A DNA stretch of 64,000 nucleotides from Tubiluchus corallicola (lineage: Eukaryota > Priapulida > Priapulimorpha > Priapulimorphida > Tubiluchidae). Below the pieces are notes generated by a model, which searched no databases, was not told the origin of the DNA, and worked only from the letters and a program-made list of their open reading frames with translations. Made by a program: the position numbers and the translations under genes. The stretch is taken from positions 64,001-128,000 of the forward strand of contig JAQGDQ010000250.1 of the NCBI GenBank assembly GCA_030141605.1, read 5' to 3'. Numbering within the stretch: the stretch's first letter is position 1; each line of letters begins with the position of its first letter. Below are positions 55,374 through 64,000 of the stretch, piece by piece.

Positions 55374-58300
55374 TCATAACTCGTCGTGGTTGTGAAATTC
55401 TGATGTTTGTGTCGACGGAGAACAGGCAGCTGGTGTGGAGAAATTTAGCAAATATTCACAGCGGCTTGGTTCAGATGCACTAAACAGTTCATTTTCTACA
55501 CCGCAACTGATTAAAACCTGCAAAATTAAGTAAAATTGTACAAATGTTGGTCAGCATTAAACTAAAATAGATTAATTACTATAATGTTAATGTCAGTATT
55601 ATTATTAACCAACAATTAAACAATTACGGTTACAAAACCACATTTAACTAAATTCTGATACCAAACTTGAGAGGTCGGAAATGAGAAAAAGTTATTATGC
55701 AGCCTGGATTTGAACCAGAGATCTTCTACTTACATTACAGACACTTTAGACCACTAGGTCACTACCTTAGACCAACAGGCAACTGCGATTTTATCCAACT
55801 TACTTTAGCTGAGCGTTTGGGACCATTCCAGCACTGGACCCCATTTGTAAAAGACATTGCACTATATTTATTTTCCTCTGGTCCATCCCATCTCTCCCAA
55901 GACCTAAAATAAATAAAATTTCTATTTTTCACAATAATAAAAAAACTAAATAGCTATGAAAAAATACCAATTTTGATATCTACGTAGATATATCTGTCTG
56001 TCAATTTTACCGGATAATGTACTGTGACATTACTGAACTGTTGTTGCTATGAGATACCCTATGATAAGACGATGAGAAATCTGATGATGATGTTATGTGA
56101 TGTTATGATCAAAAATGCCTAATGAACTGAAAAATTAACGTCCATGAAAAGCAAGCAAAATTTTCCGCGGCAGATTTTCGAAACACACTAAGCGCATTCT
56201 CAAGAGAACAACAAAGTTTCCGAAACAAATTGCAAAAGAACTTAAAGCCGTAAAAAGTTAACAACTAACAAAAGCGTCATAACGTTTCTTGTTAACTGTG
56301 TAATAAATCCCCCTCTCTGTTCAGGTCATAAAACTTAGTATATCCCTGATGAGAAAGTTAAGCATGAGTTGCTAGTTGCCAACGCAGTAAAGAATGTTAG
56401 TACTGTTATAAAAACATCTTTAAAAAAAATCAACGATTTATTATTAAATTTGTTTTGTAGATTACTTGGGATTACTTGATAACATGGTAATTTGTAGCTA
56501 AAGTTTAAATATAAACATAATTAATAGTATTTCTATAACAATTTGGCTCTAGCAATGATTATCATGCTCTGGCCAAAAAAAAGCTTTGTGTTTATAGACA
56601 CACTTACAACACACAGCAGTTCTCAAAGACAAATTTAAGCTAAATAATTCTACTAAACTAAGGAAATTCCTACATCAGCTTGCAAATCTCTCCCAACTGA
56701 TTCAAACTGAATAATCTCTTTACACTCTAATACCGTATTGCTTAACTTATATTCTTTTTAATGAACTTTATGAAGTTTATTGCACCAATCAAAAAATTAC
56801 ATCAAAAAGAGAACCTATGACAAATATACCATTCCTACAGAACAGAGAACAGCTTCTCTAGTTAAGAAACATTAATTGAGGTGCATTCAACAGTTTAAAA
56901 GACAAATGAGTTAGTGTTAGAAAGTGCTAGTTCCTAAGCAAAATTGATTATAATTTTAAAAATTATTATTATTATGTTGTATTGTATAGTATAGTATAGT
57001 ATTGTATTGTATTGTACTGCACCGCACTGCACTGCACTGCACTGCACTGCACTGCACTGCACTACACTACACTACACTACACTACACTACACTACACTAC
57101 ACTACACTACACTACACTACACTACACTACACTACACTACACTATACTACACTACACTACACTATACTACATTACATTACATTACATTACATTATATTAT
57201 TAAGAATCATCAAAAAGTTAAGCTTCTCTTATTGATGCATAACAGTAACAGTAGGTACAAACTGTTTCAATGTTGTATATAAGTTATGAAACAACACGAT
57301 TGTCAATTACACCACAAAAATACACTGTCATAATTGCAATTGTGTGAAATTTGTAACTACTATATTATATTAGATTACATTCCTTATTTCGTCAGCTAGG
57401 TCAGACACACATACAAATGAATATACATACAATATTAGCAGACATAAAATTATCTCACCCTAACGACGTTTCACCTCCACCACCTTTAGGCCTCTGTGAC
57501 ACTTTATCAAATAAGCACAGGCGGTAGACGTACTCTCTATCACTATATTCAAAGCACTCTTTATCCATGTCCACGTATTCGTTGTCGTTGCCATAGTCAA
57601 CAGAATCGTACCTCGATAGTGAACTGAAACAAAATGATTTGTAAACATTTTGCATCGCAAACAACAATATAGTCAAAGACCTAGACAGTGCATACACTAT
57701 GACAGAACTTTACCAACTGAAAATCCAAACGTGATAACTTGATTACAAGAGACCAATTTGGTTATCGCCAGTGTAACTTTTCTACCTCACTCTTACGAAT
57801 ATATTTTGAATATTATTCTGTAAATGTCAACCACCTGCTATGTATTAAAATAAATCAATTTCCATAGAAAGTAATGTAAAAGAATTGAGATACGTTCCAG
57901 AGGCAAAAATCAATGCTGCTTAAATAAATTAAACGTTTTATGAGTTTCTTTATGGGTTCTACGAATTAATTTCTTTCTGCTTGCTTAATAGGTATCAAAT
58001 GTTCAGCATTATTAAAACCAAACGTCGATAAACAGAGAGTCATTAAGAAAGGAGTTATTGTATCTGAAAACGGGAGGAAGGTAAGACAGAATAGAAATTT
58101 ATTTTTTTACATGGACGTACATCAAAACTGCATATAATACAATATTTTCATGATAGTCCGTGCACGTTTAGTAGATAATTAAATAGATAATTTCAAATAA
58201 TTACACAATAAAGATTTCATATTAACAGCATACATTAAATTAAATGTATTCTTAAGCATTAAGAATTACAAATTTTAGATTATTAATAAGTGTCAGAAAG

Positions 58301-61300
58301 TAAAGCTAATAAGAGCCATAAACATGAAATTCATAAACTTCGTAAGGAAAAATCGAAAATTTAAAACTTCAAAAGCTAAAAACTAGTTAAAAATTATTTA
58401 CTAAATACAACAAAACTAGATTGGTAAAACGACATTTAAATTAAAAGTACTAAGACCTAAAATCAGACTCATGGGTGAACTTCACTTCTCTAATCCCAAG
58501 AACAGAACTGCAAATGCAGAATTCGAATAGAGAATAGACAAACGATCGTGTTTTTAACATATGGCATTCCAAGGAGCAATTACACCTTAAGAGACCTTCC
58601 CATTGCCAGATGCAAGTGACTCATTTTGATACAAACCCTAACGTTTTGCCGTTAAGAGACGACGTAAAACCAATAATCAGTAACAATACGTATACTGCAG
58701 CTACAAAATCTTTATAAAAAACGGAAGAAAATATTTTACCTCATTTCTGTTTCCAATTCCCTTACTTGTTTGTCAACACCATCGAAATTTTTTCTTGCTT
58801 CGTCAGCAACTAAATGAAATGAAATGAAAACAATGAACAACAGAGTGAAAACTTATTCAGAATGATGTAATGAACAGTTATGCAGAACAAAGTGCATTCT
58901 AAAGATCATTAGTAGATCTTGAATACAATATAAGTGGCTTATTTACACATAACACACTAAATTCACTAACAATGACAATGACAAAACTAATGTATACAGT
59001 AAACTCTGCATAACTCACATTCAGTCAGACGGAAAAACTTTGAGTTACGCAATGCTGACCATTTTCCAACATAAAAACTCTAAAGTCAAAGCTTCTATAC
59101 ATAAATGACAAGATTTGATGACAACTACATAAAGAATAACTGACGTAAATAGCTAGAGTAAAAAACAATTTTTGTAGTGAAACACAATTTTTTTGTTACA
59201 AAAGAATGCATACACAACATTCCTAAACAAGATGACATTGGTGCTACCAACGTCTTACGTACTGCAGTTCAGTTTGTGCAAAGTTCAATAATTTTACACT
59301 CTCCATAAAGTATTCAGTTATCTTCATCTGCACCAAGTCCTGTGCTTGTTTCATTAGCACTGTTTCGAATGAAAGCATGAAAGATCAATCCGGGAGAAAG
59401 TAATCGGGGAGAGCGACTTGTAAGACATCAGAATTTTCCCGCAAGACGATACTGTTTTTCAATTGTACGAAACTTTTTATTTTTCTGGAGTATAAATTCC
59501 ATATTTTAATTAGGTGAAGTAATTTACATAATAATTAAGTGAAATAATTAGGTGAAGTTATTTGAGTTAGGTGAAATTTTCAGTTATATATTTTGAATTA
59601 AGCGATATTTTTTGTAGGAAAAACGAAGGATTTCATCCGTTCCGCTGTAATTTTTTGAGTTACGCGGAGTTTACTGTATAATAATCTATTTAAAAATGCA
59701 GCACAAGCGACTTGAAAATAACAGTGACCACATCAAGTACAAACTTCTAATTAATTCTTGGGTTGCCTCATCATAAGGAGGCATTGTCCTCGAATCCTCG
59801 TCTTTTTTGCCAGCGTCATCAAATTCTGCATCATCCTCATCGTCGTCACGGTCGTAGAATTCATCGTCGTCGTCCCGATACTCCTGCAGAATAAAAAAAC
59901 AAATTTAAACTGGCAGCATCCAAACAGAAAAACAAAGAAACACTTGGGACTCAAAACAATCTGGAAAACGTTCTGATAGCAGCGAAAGAAAAAAGAACAA
60001 TAAACTTCTATTAATCAATATTTCACTGTGAAACAGAATAATGAAGTGTTAAAATCAATGAAAAATCAATGAGTAATCAATAAAAAAAATCTAAGGTTAT
60101 GAAATTATCTCTAACTACATAAATGGCACTCAAAAGTCATTTAGCATTGAAATTAAATACTAACTAATGGTGGATATCTCGAAGCAACAGAATTACTTGA
60201 ATCAAAACCACAGGCAAGGTTAAAATCAATATAACATAATAATGGACAGATCATGAAATTATTAGTAATAGTAATTGTCTGAAAGTAGTCAAATAACAAA
60301 AGTCTGCGCTGGCTTATAGACCTTACCCCAGTTTTGTCTCAAGTAATCCTACTGGATCAAGTTCAACATTTTATGTTAATTAGAAAAAAACAAGCTTTTG
60401 GACAACAGTCAGATTTCTCTTATGTTAACAGTTTGGCACACCGTGAACGGAGCTTCAGTAGTGAACAATAGGGTCAGCTATATCAGAATTCCGGTATAAC
60501 ATGGAAATGGAAAGCAGTAAGGCATTTTCCAGGTGGTTACAGATCCATTACACAGCTGACTCACTGTTGCTTAACTTTAGCTACTAGGTGCCCACCGTGA
60601 CAACTCGGCTATTCATTTTTCCCTAATGTTGTTCGCAGTACATAAAATGGGAGGCCCAAAAATGTTTTTTTTACAACATAACCAAAGACACAGAGGCATT
60701 GTTTGCAAAATCGGACACGATTCAGAATAATTCTTAGGACAATTTTCATTGTCAGTATTTTAAAAATGAAAAAATTGACACATAAACAAAAGATCCCATT
60801 GAGTACATCTTGGTTCCACATTGCAACCCAGTAAAGTAAACATCTGCCACCAGGGGTCAGTGCAACGGAGGGACAAACATCACTAGGTTAAAGTATCAAA
60901 CATCATCTGCTTCTGATTTTTTGCCAGCGCCAATTTGAGGATACATGGAAATTGCTACTGAAATAAAATCGCAGGTCACGTAAATGTTATTGCAACGCAC
61001 ACCAGGGGGTGCAAGCGAGTACAGCAGCAACAACAGGTAGCGGACATGTGCGAAGCAAAAACCTGAGATAGATAAACATGCCAATAATGTGTAAAACAAA
61101 TATGAAGTATGGGAACGTTGCGTGGGCAATGGGATGTTCTTCGTAATCCTGTTTTTCGTTACTATGCAACCTCGTATGTTTGCAATATTCCCACAAACTC
61201 GACTTGCTTTCGAGCTGACTCGACGTCAGAGAAGTGGCAATTATTACATCTTTATTCTATAATGTCTCGACCCATGTTTTTGTTTTCCCCAATAATGTCC

Positions 61301-63745
61301 AGTGACCTGTTGTTGTAAAAGCTGTTGCCAATCTGTGCAGGTTGACCCCAAACGATCGTACTTTCCAAACAAATGCAATTAACGTTCAACACAGAAAGAA
61401 TTGAGAACTACTAACATAAACAGTTCTATAATTCTCGAACGTTTACGGCTGTTATACTGCTTGTTTAAAAAAATATAGATAATTCTTAGTATAATGTTTA
61501 TCCAACTTGAACAGTGCAATTTTGCTGTTAAACAGTTACTTAAATGTTTAGTCATAAATTAATGTCTTCCTCGGGACATGGCTGCTGACTGTGTTGTACT
61601 GTTTGTGTGATTTTATTTACTGTATGTGTTGTACTTACTATTTTTAATGTAACTTTGATTATAGTATGTCACTGTAGTGTAGTGTGATGTAAAAATTTTT
61701 TTATACAGCTTTTTACACTGAAATAAAGCAATCTAATTTAATAACAATAGTAGCTACCAAGGTCAGCTCTGAATTACTATATCTTGGCTTAGATAAATCT
61801 TGCACTAAATGTTACCACTGACAACAAAGTCGCATGTTGTTGTCACAAATATGACAGCATTAATGCTCGACCTAATGATTAAAAATGACTCTAAGGTCAG
61901 CATGTGATGAAAAATGCAAACTGTTACATAATGTATTAATAACTTGTTTTATTTTTGTGCAGTTGTAAAAAAGATATCAAGAAAGTTGCTATACAATGCT
62001 GAGCTATGGCAAATTTTTACAATATGGGGATGGTTTTTAGACTAATAGCTGAATTATTCAATCAACTGTCTGCTCTGTTCCAGCAGATCCCTTCATGGCA
62101 GAAACTTCCACATGCAAAGTGCCTTGCAATGGTTCAAAATTCACAACAAAAATCAATGATAAGTAAAGCTATGAGTCAAATCATCCATATTTTTGTAAAT
62201 TCCTACAGACAATTTGCCTTAGCTACTTTCAAAAAAAGTGAAAATTTTATATGCAAGAGCATTTTAAACAGTGATGTTAACTTTACTTCCACAATTATAC
62301 GTCATTGGCGTAGTTTCTTACATCGGTAATTGTTATTTGTGTTATTACTGTGAGCCATAATTTATTGTATTATTTGTATATTAATTTGTGATCTGATATG
62401 AACTTCGTGAAGTTTTAAAAAAATATTAAATCAAATCAAATCTAAGCTTAAAAATTGGCAGGTAAAATTAAACATAAAAAGTAGCACAAATGATAAATAA
62501 CAAATAAAGAAAAGAAGGTGAGCAGAAATTATTTTTTCCGATGTTAGTTCAGTTTTTGATTAGAATAATGAGTACATGCTATTCCAAAGGATGATGTCAT
62601 AAAGAATAAAAAATAAATAAAGCCAGATATCATACACAAGTCAGTAAAAACAGAACCCCAAATTTCTCGAATTATAATCACAGCCATGTACAACTGCAAC
62701 GGGCACTGCACATGTTCAACTGTTGCAGTCATTCGGGCGCTTGCCGTATAGCGGTTAAAAACATAAACTGTTGATTTGCGGCGGAGACAAAATATTATGC
62801 GCAAAAAACAACCGTCATAAAAACCGGCGATCCTCCGCCCCTCGTTTCCTGCTTTTGCATCTGTGTCAAATTTGCGGAGAGTTTTGAAACCAAACTGGCA
62901 GCAAGTGATTCCGTGAAACAAGCAAGATTATGGCTTTCTTGTTGCCTGACACAATATTTTCACTGCGCGTAGCAAACAGGAGATAGACAGGCAGGGCATC
63001 TCAGCAATGGAGTGCCGATGCAGACATACAATCCGTAAATATAACGCGACGAAAAACCAGAAAGTTTTTACTAAAAAGTTAAACATGTCTGGTAGATTTT
63101 AATAAGACGGTATAACTAGAAGTAATAACATCTACTGAAACTGGTAGTCTCCTGGCTAACCCACATTCTTCTGACCATAGGCCAAGCGCTCGTCGATCCG
63201 CCCTCGAGCGTTATATAGGTTCTGACGATACATGGTCTGCTGCTAATCTGTGTCTTGTTTTTACTTCAGTTTATTTTAGAAACATAAATTCAAGGTTTGG
63301 GATTAGACAAACAGGGCGGGAGAGTTCTGGAGATGTAGCAACTGATAACAAGACAGCGAGAAGCCAAACCAGCAGAACAGTAGCAGTTAAATTAGATACA
63401 TCGGTCTCCTAGGTTCTGGAAATTTCCAAAGATAAACGGGGAAAAGTTACTTATTGAAACAATTTACGAAATCCGAAACGTATACATGAACAAAACAAGA
63501 GTATCCTTTGCATTAAAATGTTAGTAAAAAACTGACAGCAAAATTATCACTAATGGATTTTTTTACAATAATTAAAACCCAAATGGCCCTGATTGTCTTA
63601 CATCGTCATCATCACGGTCATATTCATCATCATCATCGAGGTTTTCCACTGGGTCAATATCGGGGGTAGGTGGTGCCTCGGTAAATGGTTCAGATCCTTC
63701 ATCGTCTACTCCAACTTCATCTATTGACTTATCTGCATCTGGTGC
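55374..63745 (-). CDS. PRKCSH: Glucosidase II beta subunit (PRKCSH), C-terminal six exons
   Basis: Non-catalytic ER subunit of glucosidase II, which trims glucose from N-glycans; its MRH lectin domain binds mannose and its HDEL retains the complex in the ER. Minus-strand exons in transcript order: 63745-63602, 59883-59745, 58809-58740, 57623-57459, 55903-55804 and 55517-55374. All are GT-AG, phases agree, and they give 253 residues to TGA. The first two exons are Asp/Glu-rich (NLDDDDEYDRDDDD, EYRDDDDEFYDR) and end MPPYDEATQELI. The coiled-coil-like ADEARKNFDGVDKQVREL follows. The MRH domain shows REYVYRLCLF, VSQRPK, GGGETSLG, ENKYSAMSF, CWNGPKRS, ISCG and EPSRCEYL. The presumed sugar contacts Gln (VSQ), Arg (KRS), Glu and Tyr (EPSRCEY) are present. 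The protein ends HNHDEL. The signal peptide, LDL-receptor-like repeats and EF-hand region expected in the family lie beyond 64000. Confidence 0.95.
55632..55785 (-). mobile_element. tRNA-derived SINE, family B (copy 2)
   Basis: In the last PRKCSH intron. On the minus strand: A-box-like TGACCTAGTGG, B box GGTTCAAATCC, then ACTTTTTCTCATTTCCGACC and AAGTTTGGTATCAGAATTTA. Same order as 26380-26560. Confidence 0.75.
56977..57196. repeat. Pentanucleotide satellite GTATT/ACTGC/ACTAC/ATTAC
   Basis: Four homogenised blocks of related 5-bp units in order: GTATT/GTATA, CACTG, CTACA and ATTAC. All three + frames are open only because of the period. In PRKCSH intron 55904-57458. Confidence 0.97.
58997..59676. 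mobile_element. Tc1/mariner-type (pogo/Tigger-like) element, 680 bp, non-autonomous
   Basis: The left end CAGTAAACTCTGCATAACTC and the right end, reverse-complemented, CAGTAAACTCCGCGTAACTC are terminal inverted repeats. TA flanks both sides, fitting TA target duplication. The interior has a short TAGGTGAA-type repeat near 59510-59580 and no open transposase frame. In the PRKCSH intron 58810-59744. Confidence 0.85.
59884..63601. other. Large PRKCSH intron, no internal gene recognised
   Basis: A 3.7-kb intron. The 108-codon + frame at 62006-62329, followed by an AAATCAAATCAAATC tail at about 62430, and the AATAAAGCAATCTAATTT at about 61720, look like LINE or SINE 3' ends but carry no recognisable domain. 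Confidence 0.45.
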
Positions 63746-64000
63746 CTGTAACAAACAGACATAACAAATATTGTCCACTTGACAAAAAATGCCAAAAAAG
63801 AGTCACGTATAAAAGCTCTGTTCTGTCATAGAAACATTAATGATTACACAAAATTTTAACAAAAATTAATAAACCCAGCTAACTAGTATTATCCATAGTT
63901 GAAAAGTGGAGATAAAGAAAGATCATGAAGTGAAACTAAAAAATATATAATAAAAAATATATATAAAAATGTACAAAATATAACACTAAAAATATATAAC

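Noticed and set aside
57002-57282. Three overlapping YTTLH-repeat open frames
   Set aside because: Forced by the 5-bp period of the satellite, which leaves all frames open.
62006-62329. 107-codon frame inside the PRKCSH intron
   Set aside because: No recognised motif; the AAATC-type tail downstream suggests repeat-derived sequence, but that is not enough to call a gene.

Overview
This window is nuclear DNA of an animal. Its protein-coding genes are split by GT-AG introns, it is AT-rich, and it carries many transposon copies and microsatellites. The proteins are typical metazoan housekeeping and metabolic enzymes. A block of degenerate CCCTAA repeats argues for a TTAGGG-telomere lineage rather than an insect or nematode. 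An invertebrate deuterostome such as an ascidian is my best guess, at low confidence.

Layout. (1) 70-8956, + strand: nine exons of translation initiation factor eIF4A, open at the 5' end. (2) 11694-23190, + strand: a complete 13-exon flavin monoamine oxidase gene encoding 513 aa, with the covalent-FAD cysteine and a C-terminal membrane anchor. (3) 23191-28400: downstream and intergenic DNA with a long hairpin just past the MAO stop, several MITE copies and two SINE families. (4) 28402-31399: a 5'-truncated non-LTR retrotransposon with an unbroken 896-codon frame (endonuclease C-terminus plus reverse transcriptase) and an AT tail. (5) 31400-49500: about 18 kb with no convincing gene. It holds diverged repeat pairs, three hAT-type non-autonomous elements with recognisable 8-bp target duplications, SINEs and large microsatellites. 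(6) 49505-51313, + strand: the last two exons of an unidentified single-pass membrane protein with a lysine-rich tail. (7) 53340-53995, - strand: decayed LINE pieces. (8) 55374-63745, - strand: the last six exons of the glucosidase II beta subunit (PRKCSH), from the acidic region through the MRH lectin domain to a C-terminal HDEL. Its N-terminal half lies beyond the right edge.

The genes do not form a pathway: eIF4A acts in cytoplasmic translation, MAO on the mitochondrial outer membrane, and glucosidase II beta in ER glycoprotein quality control. The unidentified gene and PRKCSH converge, with stop codons about 4 kb apart.

The most notable non-genic content is (a) a four-copy MITE family with nested inner and outer inverted repeats, (b) three intrinsic hairpins or palindromes in transcribed or near-transcribed DNA, (c) a tRNA-derived SINE whose ATT tail has grown into a microsatellite of about 240 bp, and (d) the interstitial telomere-like block in an intron. 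I saw no CRISPR array, operon, real tRNA or rRNA gene, and nothing that amounts to a clearly new biological system. All gene models were built by eye from splice signals, reading frame and remembered protein families; no database search was run.
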